Source of the DNA: Saprospiraceae bacterium
GTDB taxonomy: Bacteria > Bacteroidota > Bacteroidia > Chitinophagales > Saprospiraceae
Length of the DNA: 64,000 nucleotides
NCBI GenBank assembly: GCA_016714985.1
Contig: JADKBS010000034.1
Span: 21,934 to 85,933, forward strand
Direction of reading: 5' to 3'
Shown: positions 53,745 through 62,949 of the stretch, one piece after another
Layout: each line of letters begins with the position of its first letter
Numbering within the stretch: position 1 is the stretch's first letter
The notes under the pieces: generated by a model
What the model saw: the letters and a program-made list of their open reading frames with translations, nothing else
Databases searched by the model: none
What the model was told of the DNA's origin: nothing
Position numbers and translations under genes: made by a program

Positions 53745-54896
53745 TCATTTCCGTTTTGCCGATTTGATGAACTCGGCGGCGGGCACTTCCCTCGCGGCGA
53801 GGCGGTTTGTCCAGGCTATCGGGTTCTCTTGTTCTATTTTCTTCTTCCGCAGGTTCAGCCGCTCCATGATGCTGGCAAAATGCTCACCTTGCTCAAATAC
53901 CTTCAGTTCCAGGAACCACTTGACCAGCGTCCCAGCCCTTGCGGGGCCGTCTGGCTGGTTGGTTTTCGTCTCGAACAGGCGGACGACTTCCTCGACGTAC
54001 CAATCCTCAAAGCCCTTTGTCTCGCTGCCCCTTACCTTGCTGACCATTTCCTCTGCGACGCCGTCCTTCACGCCATAGGCTACCAGTTTCTGAACTGCCA
54101 GTTCCTGTGCCCGGGTAGGGGTCACGCCCAGCGCTGAAGCAAATGGAATCTTGTTTTCAGAACGCTTTTTGCGCTCCTCCTTGTCGCCGAAATTGAACTC
54201 AATGGCTATCACCTTCCTGCCTTCCTTTACCTCGGTCATTTTGACCCAAACCGTCGTCTTGTTCACTTCTTCCATCAGCACATCGAGGACGCGCCGCTTG
54301 AAGTTGCGCCAATCGTCGTACTTGTCCTCCACGCCGAGCAGCTTACGCAGTTCGTCCAGCTCGTACTTGAGCTTAGAGGCCTTCTCGTGGGCGCTCATGC
54401 GGTCGCGCCATGCCCGGAAAACCTGGAACATACGCACCGAAAAGCCGCTTTCCATCGCCAGCGTTTCGCGGTAGTCTATCTGCGCGTATTCCTTCAATGC
54501 CAGCAGAAAGGGGGTCAGTTTTTCGGAAAACATGAACTCCAGCGATACCTCGCCTGCATCGTTCTTGACCGGGACGATGCTCTGGAACCAGTTCACCCGG
54601 CCCGGCAGCCGCTTGCCCTGGTACGTGATGCCGCTGTCGAACTCGATGCGCTTTTCGACGATACGCTCGCTGAACCGCTGCATTTCCTCGTAAAAACTGC
54701 CGCTTCTGCCTTCGAGCAGCAGCTCCTGAAGCTCTTTTAGCGAAATGGTCTGCTCGTGCAGGCGGGTCTGGTTGATGGGGTCTATCTGCGCAATTAGGTA
54801 CAGGATGACCTTTTGCTCCTTCGCCGTGAGCGAGTAGCGGGCATTGAAAATGAAGAAGTTTTCGACCCTTGCTATAGGGCTGTTGCTGACTTTCAT
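53745..54896 (-). CDS. Rep_3 family replication initiator
   Basis: 383 residues. Typical start of the family: KVSNSPIARVENFFIFNARYSLTAKEQKVILYLIAQI, followed by two winged-helix domains (RFSERIVEKRIEFDS, SVRMFQVFRAWRDR and KLKYELDELRKLLGVEDKYDDWRNFKRRVL). The C-terminal extension of about 130 residues is not recognised. Seven iterons lie upstream of its start. Repeats of the second family follow the stop (53718-53745). Confidence 0.93.
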   Translation of the reverse strand: MKVSNSPIARVENFFIFNARYSLTAKEQKVILYLIAQIDPINQTRLHEQTISLKELQELLLEGRSGSFYEEMQRFSERIVEKRIEFDSGITYQGKRLPGRVNWFQSIVPVKNDAGEVSLEFMFSEKLTPFLLALKEYAQIDYRETLAMESGFSVRMFQVFRAWRDRMSAHEKASKLKYELDELRKLLGVEDKYDDWRNFKRRVLDVLMEEVNKTTVWVKMTEVKEGRKVIAIEFNFGDKEERKKRSENKIPFASALGVTPTRAQELAVQKLVAYGVKDGVAEEMVSKVRGSETKGFEDWYVEEVVRLFETKTNQPDGPARAGTLVKWFLELKVFEQGEHFASIMERLNLRKKKIEQENPIAWTNRLAAREVPAAEFIKSAKRK

Positions 54897-55004
54897 AGTC
54901 CTTGGTGGCTGGTTTCAGGGGCGAAGATAGCCTTAATCGTGTACTCACAAAATTTTACCTGACACAATTGGCGCGTACCAAACCAATGCCGTTTGTACAC
55001 GCAT

Positions 55005-55181
55005 ACTCCCATTAACGTACACGATTCACTCCCAATCATGTACGCGACACTCCCATTAACGTACACAAATACTCCCATTCACGTACACAATTGCGGCTTT
55101 GAACTCCCATTAACGTACACAATCCGCCCTTTCAGCACCCCACTCACGTACACAATTTGTGGCTCCCATTCACGTACACAA
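55005..55181 (+). repeat. Iteron array, putative replication origin (oriV)
   Basis: Seven 20-bp direct repeats with consensus ACTCCCATTMACGTACACAA begin at 55005, 55028, 55049, 55071, 55103, 55136 and 55162. The start-to-start spacing of 21-23, 26 and 32-33 bp puts most of them on the same helix face. They lie about 110 bp upstream of the Rep_3 gene, with AT-rich DNA beyond (55220-55320) that could be the melting region. Confidence 0.9.
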
Positions 55182-55378
55182 TTGCGGCTAAAACCCAGTA
55201 ACAGCAAGGGTTTTGGTGCGGTGGCAAATAGCTAAGGGAAGTTGCAGCAAAATATAAAGACTAAATACCAAAGATAAACTGTCCCAAACAGCACGATTGA
55301 CAGGACTTTTTTAAAAAAATCTTCAGCTTGTTTAAGCGGCAGTACGCTAAAAACGCGTAGTAGGTCGCTGATGGGCAC

Positions 55379-56300
55379 CTAAACTGCAAAACGGTTAAAC
55401 TGCAAAACAGCTATAAATTGAGTTGCAGGTTTAGGCGCGGTCAAGTACAGCGTCGTTTTAAGCTACTCAAAAGGAAAACTGCAAACCGCACAAACTGCAA
55501 ACCGTAAGTTGTTGAGCAGCGATGTGAAACCTACTGCGCTGGTTGGATTGGGAATCTTGTAAAGCAGTCTGTCTGGTGCGAACTCATTTTTCATCACAGG
55601 AATTTAAGCCAATCACAAGCTGCAAACAGGAAAAACTGCAAACCGTTATCCACATTCTCGATGGCTCCCCGCCCATTTAGCTTGCACATTTGAAAATGTG
55701 ATATGACGTGGCATTAATCGCAAACTGCAAACCGATTAAACTGCAAACTGCTTGCAAAGGGAACAAGGCCGCAGTTTAAAGCCAGGAACCTTCATTAGTC
55801 CTAATTTTGGTGAAACTGCAAACCGCATAAACTGCAAACCGTTAACAAGCCTAGAAGTCTTTAGTCAAAGGTCAATAATCCTTACAATTCCTACTTTCAT
55901 GGAACTGCAAACCGGGTAAACTGCAAACCGTCATTTTCTTGAACAACACGCTTTATCACCAGCTCGTATTTGCTGGCTCGCCGTTGAGACTGGTTTACAA
56001 AATGCAAGAGTCAAACCGATATCTGGGATGAGCCTCGGGATTTAGAACTTATCAGTAAACTGCAAACCGGGTAAACTGCAAACCGTCGATAGGAGGTCAG
56101 TAGTGCAGCAAGTAGGGTGGGGTAGTGCCTCGCTCAAAGTTTCAGTTTTCCAAGGCCACGGTTAGCTAACCAACTAGCAGTTGACCGAATATGATAGGAC
56201 CGGAAGATGATTGCAAAGGACATCAAAGATTAAAGAGCCAACTTCAAACATTATAAATTGCAGTTTTGCCGCAAAACCGTTTAAACTGCAAAACTGTTTT
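55379..56300. repeat. Array of paired ACTGCAAACCG repeats, probable centromere or copy-control region
   Basis: About 0.9 kb without genes. It holds at least eight sites of the form AAACTGCAAACCG, 3-5 nt, AAACTGCAAACCGT, beginning near 55379, 55474, 55618, 55719, 55812, 55902, 56056 and 56262, separated by 60-200 bp of unique sequence. Copies also occur in the parA, rep and KilA-N control regions. Proposed as binding sites for the small RHH partner of ParA. Confidence 0.75.
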
Positions 56301-56336
56301 CTATATGCATTGCCTTGACCAAGTCATGTTGCAAAT

Positions 56337-56490
56337 GGTGCAACTGTAACATCTGGTGCATTTGTAACCAACCCCGCCTCCCTGCACCAACCCTTTCATC
56401 AGTAAGAAAGAAAAGAAAGGATACTTCTTCTTCTCTCTGCACACCCCTTGGTGCAATTGGTGCAACTGTAACGCTTGGTGCATTTGGAAC
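56337..56490 (+). repeat. Two 32-bp direct repeats in non-coding DNA
   Basis: GGTGCAACTGTAACATCTGG with the following 12 bases (56337-56368) recurs with four changes at 56459-56490. There is no gene in 56301-56830; a protein-like frame is not supported. Confidence 0.6.
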
Positions 56491-56843
56491 AAATTCACGG
56501 TGTTGCAACAGTGAGGGTGGGGTAGTGCCCGCTCCCATCCGCCAAGGGCAGTCTCATTTACCCGCCTTGCCCTTTATTTTGCCCCTCCATGCGATTTTGA
56601 GCGAAAAACCCCACCAACCCTCGGGGTCCATTTTGCCCCCGCCAAAACGCCCGAAAACGCCCCGTTTGCCCGTTTCAGCTTTTGTCACCCTTTCCCATCA
56701 TCCGCCACGCGACAAAAGAAGCATTATGTCGCCCCCCTTGACCCCCGCTGAAATGAAAAATTTCTCCAAAATCCGTTTCCAACAATTTAATTTCTAAACT
56801 CTCTTTGCATTGCAATTATTTTCAAAATATCTTTGTCAAATCG

Positions 56844-56897
56844 AAATGGGAATACACGGATAGCGCCAGCCGTCCGTGTATTCCCATTTTTGTTTTT
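56844..56897 (+). terminator. Strong rho-independent terminator-like hairpin
   Basis: A perfect 17-bp stem, AAATGGGAATACACGGA (56844-56860) with its complement at 56873-56889, is followed by TTGTTTTT. No gene ends nearby, so it may insulate the recombinase operon. Confidence 0.75.
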
Positions 56898-56980
56898 GGC
56901 AAATTGGCTGTACTGCAAACTGCAAACTGCCGACTGCAAACTTTTACTATTTGTGCTATCGCACTTCCCATTTCGACACG

Positions 56981-57009
56981 GTAGCGGGAGAAAAACCCGC
57001 TACTTTTTT
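56981..57009 (+). terminator. Second hairpin and T-run upstream of the recombinase
   Basis: GTAGCGGG pairs with CCCGCTAC (56996-57003), followed by TTTTTT. It is 39 bp before the recombinase start and could be an attenuator. Confidence 0.6.
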
Positions 57010-57027
57010 GATTTCCGGGAAGGCGAA

Positions 57028-57044
57028 GCTGTCAATTCGACAGC
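57028..57044. promoter_or_regulatory. Palindrome at the start of the recombinase gene
   Basis: GCTGTCAATTCGACAGC (6-bp arms) ends 3 bp before the ATG at 57048. It may be an operator or sequester the start. Confidence 0.45.
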
Positions 57045-57047
57045 GAC

Positions 57048-58562
57048 ATGAAAAACTCATTCCTACCCGACGGCTTCAAGGTGCTTTCGCCCGGTATGCA
57101 GGAACTGCTGCTGACGAACTGCAACGTCCAGTACAAGGTCATCGCCCTGTTCATGCTCGATGGCGGGCTGCGGGTATCCGAGGTGATGAAGCTGCGGGTG
57201 AAGCACATCAACACCCTGAGCAAGACCGTCCACGTCGAGAGCCTGAAAAAGCGGAAGGCCGAGCACCGCGACGTGCCGATGTCCGAGCGGCTGCTCGACG
57301 CCCTGACCGACTACTGGCGGGACTTGAAGGACAAAAAACCCGATTCGTTCCTGTTCCCCGCCGTGAAAGACCCGACCAAGCACAAAAACCGCAAGTCCGT
57401 TTGGCGCAGGCTCAAGAAATACACCGACGGCGCCGTCCACCCCCACATGCTGCGGCACACCTGCGCCACGCGCATCGTCAACGAAGGCAACGACTTCGAG
57501 GCATTGCGGGCAGCACAGAAGATACTCGGCCACAAGTCCATTTCCACCACCGAAATCTATACCCACGTCAGCCGGGAACAGATGGTCGAGGCCATTCAAA
57601 GCATCGAGCAGACGACTTGGTTGGAACGGATGGGCAGGCGCATTTTCCCCAAAAAGCGCATCCACATCGTACCGATGGAGCAGGGATTGACGCAGTTCCA
57701 CATTGGCAGGAGGGAAGAATTGAAGCGGCTCAAGGAGTTGACCGAAAAGAAAATCAACACGCTCATCCTCGGCGCGCAGGGCATCGGTAAGTCCCATTTG
57801 CTCGACAACTACAAGGCCGAAAACCTCATCAGGGTAGGGGAGTTCAAGAGCAACAAGGAGGTGCTGGGCGGGCTGCTGCTGGCCATCATCGAGCGCGACC
57901 CGAACCGGGCGGAATTCCTCTTGCAGGTCGAGGAGGCGAGGGTCTCGGAAATCGTCATGCGGAAAGCCCCCAAGTACCTCATCCATGACCTCATTGCCGT
58001 CACCAAAAAGCACGAGTTCACCCTCGTCATTGACGACGTGACCACCATCACGCCCACCGCCGTCACCGGATTGGAGAAGCTGAAGAACCATTTCCACGTC
58101 ATCTGCGCGGCAAGGCGTGTCCCGGTCGAGAAAGCAACCTTCTTGACCAATTTCGAGCGCGTCGAGCTGAAACCGCTCCCCCGACCGGAAGCGATGGAAC
58201 TCATCGCCCGTTTGTCAAAGCCCTTCCTCAACCGCATCGAGGACTACGAAGCCTACAAGAACCATATCTGGGAAAACACGAACGGCGTCCCGCTCTTCAT
58301 CTGCGAGATGGCGGAACGCTACGGCAAGGAAGCCGACATCAACACCGAAATCGTCAAGGACATCCGCCACACCGCCGCTTTGCAGGAAATCAATTTCGCC
58401 CCTTTCCTCATCGGTGCAATGGCCTGCATGACCGTGCTGCGCTACTGGGGCAAAATCTCCGGCGAGGACTCCGGCCCGTTCTACCTCCTTGCCGCCCTCG
58501 GACTGGTATTCCTGATTTTCGGACGTGGCATCATCGCCGCTACGAAGAAGAAGTATATCTGA
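57048..58562 (+). CDS. Tyrosine recombinase fused to a P-loop ATPase with two membrane helices
   Basis: 504 residues. Residues 1-190 are a tyrosine recombinase catalytic domain: R42 (GGLRVSEVMKL), the Lys region (ESLKKRKAEHRDVP), H133-x2-R136 (HMLRHTCAT), H162 (LGHKSISTTEIY) and Y171. The N-terminal core-binding SAM domain is missing. Residues 220-440 are a STAND/AAA-like ATPase: Walker A LILGAQGIGKSHLLDNY (242-249), Walker B FTLVIDD (325-330), then a sensor-like CAARRVP. Two membrane helices follow (449-465, 478-497). I know of no standard family with this order. It may act at the membrane in resolving or mobilising the replicon. It is followed by two genes in the same direction. Confidence 0.85.
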   Translation: MKNSFLPDGFKVLSPGMQELLLTNCNVQYKVIALFMLDGGLRVSEVMKLRVKHINTLSKTVHVESLKKRKAEHRDVPMSERLLDALTDYWRDLKDKKPDSFLFPAVKDPTKHKNRKSVWRRLKKYTDGAVHPHMLRHTCATRIVNEGNDFEALRAAQKILGHKSISTTEIYTHVSREQMVEAIQSIEQTTWLERMGRRIFPKKRIHIVPMEQGLTQFHIGRREELKRLKELTEKKINTLILGAQGIGKSHLLDNYKAENLIRVGEFKSNKEVLGGLLLAIIERDPNRAEFLLQVEEARVSEIVMRKAPKYLIHDLIAVTKKHEFTLVIDDVTTITPTAVTGLEKLKNHFHVICAARRVPVEKATFLTNFERVELKPLPRPEAMELIARLSKPFLNRIEDYEAYKNHIWENTNGVPLFICEMAERYGKEADINTEIVKDIRHTAALQEINFAPFLIGAMACMTVLRYWGKISGEDSGPFYLLAALGLVFLIFGRGIIAATKKKYI

Positions 58563-58585
58563 ACGTGCTGTTGGCTGCGGGCTGG

Positions 58586-58620
58586 ACTGCCAACTGCCAA
58601 CTGTCTAACTGCCAACTGAC
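58586..58620 (+). repeat. Short tandem repeats at the start of the next gene
   Basis: Repeats of CTGCCAA(C)TG occur here (three units) and again at 60165-60200, in front of or inside the start of the next gene. Similar ACTGCAAACTGC repeats are at 56910-56940. Confidence 0.5.
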
Positions 58621-60111
58621 ATGACAATGCCCAACCACCTCGCAGGCGGCGCCGTCTTCACGGGCTTCTTTGCCAGCATCCTCTTCGGCGTCAACATCCT
58701 CGCCTCGCCCTGGACGCTGGCCACCACCCTCGTTGCCTCCGTGCTGCCCGACTGCGACCATACCCGCTCGCCCATCGGCAAGCTGCTTTTCCCCTTGGCA
58801 AAATGGCTCAACCGCCGATTCGGGCACCGCACCATCACCCACAGCATCCCGGCGCTCGTCGCCCTCACGCTACTGGTCAGTTTTGTGGAAAAAACCTACT
58901 TCGACCATTTCCGGGTATCCATCGCCTTTTGCCTCGCCTATTGGTCGCACCTGCTCTTTGATATGTGTACCTTGCAGGGAGTCCCATTGATGTACCCATT
59001 CCGCAAAAATCCCTTTGTCCTCATAGGAAATCCCGACGCGAGAATCCGCGTGGGCGACTACCGCCGCGAGGCCATCGCCTTTAGCGTGTTCCTCGTGTGG
59101 GGCGTCAGTTTGCACTCGCTTGGCCTGCTTCAAAACGGCTTTTGGACGACCTACAACCGCACCTTCGCCACCCTGCACCACCTCCACAGCGAGTTCCGCC
59201 GCTCCACCGACCTGCTGCGGGTGGACTACGCCTACCTCGAAGGCACACAGGAAATCACCGGCACCGGCTACTGCATCGAGTCCAGCGAATCGAAAGCTAC
59301 CTTATTGGTCTCCTCCCCAGAAGGGGGAGGTCGGGAGGGGGTCGGAGGGGGCAAGGGGGAGGCTGGTAGGGTGGGGGAGGCCCACTGGCTCCTCCTCGAC
59401 CAATCCAAAATGACCGTCAAACGGGTCTATCCCACGCACACGGGCAAGCCCCTCGACATCCGCCACCTCGACCTCGTAAACCTCACCGCTGACAGCCTCA
59501 ACCGGGCACTCTCCGGCAAGACCATCCTCTCCTTGGAACTCCAAGCCAACCAGCCCTTCCAAATCACCGAAGCCAATGGTTTTCCCAAAACCGTCACCAG
59601 CTACGCGGGCAAGTATTTGGACGCCGCCCCAATTTTGTCATTCCCCCAGGCAAGGTTGTCATTCCCGGAGGGAACCCTGGATTCGCTTCTTGCAGATTAC
59701 AGCCACCTTCCCCAAATCGAGTTGCTCGAACAAAAAATCGCCATCCACCGCCGGGAGCAAGCTGCGGCACGGGCAGCATGGGACGCCACCCAGTCGCAAA
59801 TCGCCCAACTCCACCGCCAGTACGCCGCCACCGACGACCCGCTCCAGCGCCAGAACCTCCATGCCCAAATCCGGGAACTCGAAGCCATCAACCCGCCGAA
59901 GCCGGACAACACCCAAGTCGAGGAACTCCAGAACCAAATCCGCAAAATCGAAAAAGAAGCCGCCCTACGCAGCGAAGCTAAACGCCAGGCCCTCGAACTG
60001 AAACGGCGGCAGGAAACCGGGCAATTGCAGGAACTGCGGTTCACGGGGATTGTGCGCTACGTCATCTTGTCATCCCCAGAGGGGAACTTGTCATTCCCTT
60101 CGGGAACCTAA
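58621..60111 (+). CDS. DUF457/YdjM-like membrane hydrolase with long coiled-coil tail
   Basis: 496 residues. The first 150 are a DUF457/YdjM-like membrane protein (MPNHLAGGAVFTGFFAS, LPDCDHTRSPIGKLL and RFGHRTITHSI, histidines and acidic residues suggesting metal binding). A middle domain follows, with a GC-rich in-frame insertion (EGGGREGVGGGKGEAG at about 59320-59370) and then LSFPQARLSFPEG from a repeat at 59636. The end is a coiled coil (IELLEQKIAIHRREQAAARAAW, LQRQNLHAQIRELEAIN, VEELQNQIRKIEKEA). It follows the recombinase by 58 bp. Confidence 0.75.
   Translation: MTMPNHLAGGAVFTGFFASILFGVNILASPWTLATTLVASVLPDCDHTRSPIGKLLFPLAKWLNRRFGHRTITHSIPALVALTLLVSFVEKTYFDHFRVSIAFCLAYWSHLLFDMCTLQGVPLMYPFRKNPFVLIGNPDARIRVGDYRREAIAFSVFLVWGVSLHSLGLLQNGFWTTYNRTFATLHHLHSEFRRSTDLLRVDYAYLEGTQEITGTGYCIESSESKATLLVSSPEGGGREGVGGGKGEAGRVGEAHWLLLDQSKMTVKRVYPTHTGKPLDIRHLDLVNLTADSLNRALSGKTILSLELQANQPFQITEANGFPKTVTSYAGKYLDAAPILSFPQARLSFPEGTLDSLLADYSHLPQIELLEQKIAIHRREQAAARAAWDATQSQIAQLHRQYAATDDPLQRQNLHAQIRELEAINPPKPDNTQVEELQNQIRKIEKEAALRSEAKRQALELKRRQETGQLQELRFTGIVRYVILSSPEGNLSFPSGT
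59636..59680 (+). repeat. In-frame REP-like repeat inside the DUF457 gene
   Basis: TTGTCATTCCC occurs twice (59636, 59655), the second followed by GGAGGGAACCC. It belongs to the dispersed TTGTCATTCCCGAAGGGAAC type and encodes LSFPQARLSFPEG. Confidence 0.55.
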
Positions 60112-60122
60112 ACCGTCATTCC
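60066..60122 (+). repeat. REP-like repeats at the 3' end of the DUF457 gene
   Basis: CTTGTCATCCCCAGAGGGGA, then CTTGTCATTCCCTTCGGGAA, then GTCATTCC lead into the start of the next gene. Same family as 51051 and 59636. Confidence 0.6.
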
Positions 60123-60743
60123 ATGAAAAAGCTATTCGTGCTACTACTCACTTCCCAACTGGCTAGCCTGCCAACTGCCAACTGCCAACTGCCAACTTCG
60201 GACTCCCTTCACGCCGCCCTCGACACCTTCCTCACCCGCCAACTCGCCGCCCAGCTCGCCGAGTTCGACGAATCCAAAAAGGGCAACTGGCTCCACTACC
60301 TCCCCTCCGTCGGCATCGGCTACACGCCCATCGCCAAGAGTGGCCCGGACGGCGACATCCGCTTCGACAATGTGCCCCGCCCGACCCTTTCCTTCTCGCT
60401 CGGCCAGGTGCTAAACGCCCGCCGCCGCGACCGCGACCTCCGCGCAAAACGCGAAAGCCTCGCGGCCAGCGCCGCGCTCGACCGCGAAAAAGCCCACCGC
60501 GAACTCGACCGCCTGCTGCACCGCCACGCGCTGCTCCTGCTCGAACTCGAAACCATGCGCCGGGTGCAGGAGATTGACCGCCAACTGTTCGTGCTCATCC
60601 AAGCCGATTATGATGCTGCGAGGATTTCCCCGCAGCAGTTTTTGCCAAAGCAGAAGGCGTTTCTGGAGGGGGAACTGGCGGTGCAAAGGAAGGAGATGGA
60701 GGTGGCGGGGTTGGAAGGGAAGTACGGTCGTTTGCAGGTTTAA
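60123..60743 (+). CDS. Exported coiled-coil protein
   Basis: 206 residues. The signal-like N-terminus MKKLFVLLLTSQLASLPTAN is followed by QLPT repeats encoded by CTGCCAACTGCCAA. The rest is a long helix with heptads (RRRDRDLRAKRESLAASAALDREKAHRELDRLLHRH) resembling part of TolC-type periplasmic helices. No firm family. It is probably co-transcribed with the DUF457 gene. Confidence 0.6.
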   Translation: MKKLFVLLLTSQLASLPTANCQLPTSDSLHAALDTFLTRQLAAQLAEFDESKKGNWLHYLPSVGIGYTPIAKSGPDGDIRFDNVPRPTLSFSLGQVLNARRRDRDLRAKRESLAASAALDREKAHRELDRLLHRHALLLLELETMRRVQEIDRQLFVLIQADYDAARISPQQFLPKQKAFLEGELAVQRKEMEVAGLEGKYGRLQV

Positions 60744-61329
60744 TTGGATAGAGATTCCATGAAAAGCAATTCCATGAATTTGATAGCCAATACTTATACC
60801 CTGAGCCACCCTCAATTTGAATGTGCACGTGCCTTGTCGAGAAGTCTTGGACTTTCTCTTTTGGAATTGGCGCTTTCCAGCAGCTTATTTTTTTCAAAAT
60901 AGGCAAGTTTTCCAAGTCGGACAAAGTAAAAACGGCGGTGTAGGAAAAATCAACAGACTCGATACTTTTGGATTGGGAGATAGGGTAAAGCGTAATTATT
61001 TTTTCACATTTAAAAAGGCAAACGTGCCGAAGCTGCCTTAGGTATGCAAGAGGGTTTATGTCCTCAATTGGCTCGCCGTTGCAAAAAATGAATTTGATAG
61101 AAAGCAACTTAAGTAAATCTGTTTCGGTGATTGTGGGGCTTGGTTCCTTCGAATAATCATAACGCACACCTTCCAAACTGATTAAGTTTTTGAAAGAAAT
61201 ATATGGATAGGTTGGAGGTGCAGTGGATTCGTTCAAAATAAGGTTGATTTCGAAAATCTTTTTCCATGCGTCAGGGAGCATCGAATACCATTCTTGCATT
61301 TCAAGAAATTCGCTGTTGACTATGTTCAT
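60740..61329 (-). CDS. LRR-like protein with an uncertain 3' end
   Basis: About 195 residues. The first 170 have leucine-rich-repeat-like periodicity (LLKLLSIKFIFCNGEPIEDINPLAYLRQLRHVCLFKCEKIITLYP, SIESVDFSYTAVFTLSDLENLPILKKI). The frame then runs antisense into the previous gene and becomes proline-rich; one shift near 60795 would end it at a TAA at 60740-60742. The start overlaps the stop of the broken gene upstream. The AT-rich composition differs from the plus-strand genes. Confidence 0.55.
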
Positions 61330-62204
61330 GATATTTTGTTTTTAATTCCAAATAGTTTTACCATTTCATCCTCAAAGTCCAAATAGTCCTTTTGAGTGAA
61401 TTTGGCATTGCATTTTAAATTCTTCAACAGTTCACTGGCTTTGCTTGACATCTCAGGAATTTTATTTTTTAGACGTATTAAGAACTCCCTAAACGCAGCT
61501 TGGTTCTCTTCGGGATATGAATCCCATTTTTCTTCAAAATATTTCCAAAAAGCATCCGTGAAAACGGGTTTTGCAATTCTTCCAAGTCATCAAGATTGTA
61601 GAAGGAAGGAATTGGAATGGCTCAACAGAAAGTGTTGGACAATCAATGAATGTTCTATTTCCCCTTTTTCCAGAGAATCCTTTGTAACGCCTGCAATAAG
61701 ACTCTTCTGTTCAAGGAATGTTCAACGACCTAACGCAATCGCACACTTTTAAGGTCAAAGGAGAATGCCCGCAAGAATTTCGACCTCATTGCTGTTGAGC
61801 CTACCGTGGGCTATTCTGTTGCATCACCCTGAACCTGAATCGGAAGTATTCATAATCAATTCACCAAAGAGAATTGCCTTGAGCCTGTCGAGCTTCTCGC
61901 CAAAGCCTTCTCCGATGAGCTTCTTTTCAAGTCTTTTACGCCCGTCTTCATCATACTCCAGCAACAAGCAAATATCGGTCAGAATACCTTCGATTTGGAT
62001 GATTGCCAAGTTGGAAAACGCAAACCAGTCTTTTCTGGTGAATAAATCTAATATTGGCTTTAAGGTGCTGCTTCTTTCAGAAAGTACGTGGTTCGATGGA
62101 AGAACATTGCTTAAAGACCATACGATTTCTTCGTGCTCAATCTGAAGGGTCAACCATTCAAGGAAGCCAGCCTTGTCCTCAATATAAAGCCTTTTTACCT
62201 CCAT
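61330..62204 (-). pseudogene. Broken gene, HEPN-like fragment
   Basis: Coding-quality pieces in at least three frames on the reverse strand: MEVKRLYIEDKAGFLEWLTLQIEHEEIVW from 62204, NRIAHGRLNSNEVEIL near 61790, SLIAGVTKDSLEKGEIEHSL near 61690, and FTDAFWKYFEEKWDSYPEENQAAFREF to the stop at 61330. The RNRIAHG-type R-x4-6-H motif suggests a HEPN RNase-like domain. Three or more frameshifts break it. A real pseudogene or sequence errors are both possible. Confidence 0.55.
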
Positions 62205-62249
62205 GCGGTTGCCGAATTACCACATGGTCAAGAACGTTGGTAAAAGGCA

Positions 62250-62830
62250 AGGGCCTCTTCATATTCCCTTGGAACGTAAGCATGAAAGATATGGGTAGGT
62301 CTTTGAAGTATCCCAAATGAAATTAGCTTGATGAGTGAGCGGTTTTTGCCTCATGTTCAATGTCTTCTGACAAGAAAGTGATTATCTCCTCCTTTGCCTG
62401 TAGATTCAGCTCCCTATAATGTTGAAGCAACTCAAACGGTCAATCCCATCAACTAACCTTTCCCCAAGCCCATATCTGAACCAGCTCTCGTTCAATTTCT
62501 TTAAGACAGGCGGCAATCTCTCCTAAATGGTGTTGTGCAGACTTAAACAACTCCGTAGAACTGGTATCTTGGCTCAGTGTCGAGGTATAGATAGGTTGAG
62601 CAGACCATTTTGTAAAAATCATGTTCTTTGGCTGGTGTTTCTTCCGCCTCAGCCCCGCTGTCTTCAAGGTAAAGCTTTCTTATCTGTTCAAAATCAAGTA
62701 GATGAATTTCAGCCCTGTCTTCAAAGACCTTTTTCAAGAATGCCCTTCCGATTTCAACGAAAGAGCCTTGTATGAAAATGAATGACTCCTTTAGTCCAGT
62801 GGTAAGCTGATTCAACTCCTTCACTTTCAT
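62250..62830 (-). pseudogene. Broken hypothetical gene
   Basis: Reverse-strand pieces that read MKVKELNQLTTGLKESFIFIQGSF from 62830, then (shifted near 62575) STELFKSAQHHLGEIAACLKEIERELVQ, then (shifted again near 62430) LLQHYRELNLQAKEEIITFLSEDIEHEAKT. Together they look like one helical protein with several single-base breaks. Unrecognised. Confidence 0.45.
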
Positions 62831-62949
62831 ATTGAGCAGCTTTTACTTTTGACCTTGATTACTTGCATGACAGGTGGTTTGTGAAATGTTCGTAACCAAC
62901 CCGAAATAGGGCATAAAAGTTTACATTAACCAAGCATGCTGGATACATT

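Noticed and set aside
54993..55235. 80-codon open frame across the iterons
   Set aside because: The translation is a repeated peptide (LTYTNTPIHV) caused by the direct repeats; this is the origin, not a gene.
55379..56300. Repeat-spacer pattern that looks like a CRISPR array
   Set aside because: The units are paired direct repeats with spacers of very variable length (60-200 bp), copies occur in promoters nearby, and no cas gene is present.
57063..58097. 344-codon open frame antisense to the recombinase fusion
   Set aside because: The plus-strand protein has clear catalytic motifs; the antisense frame has none.
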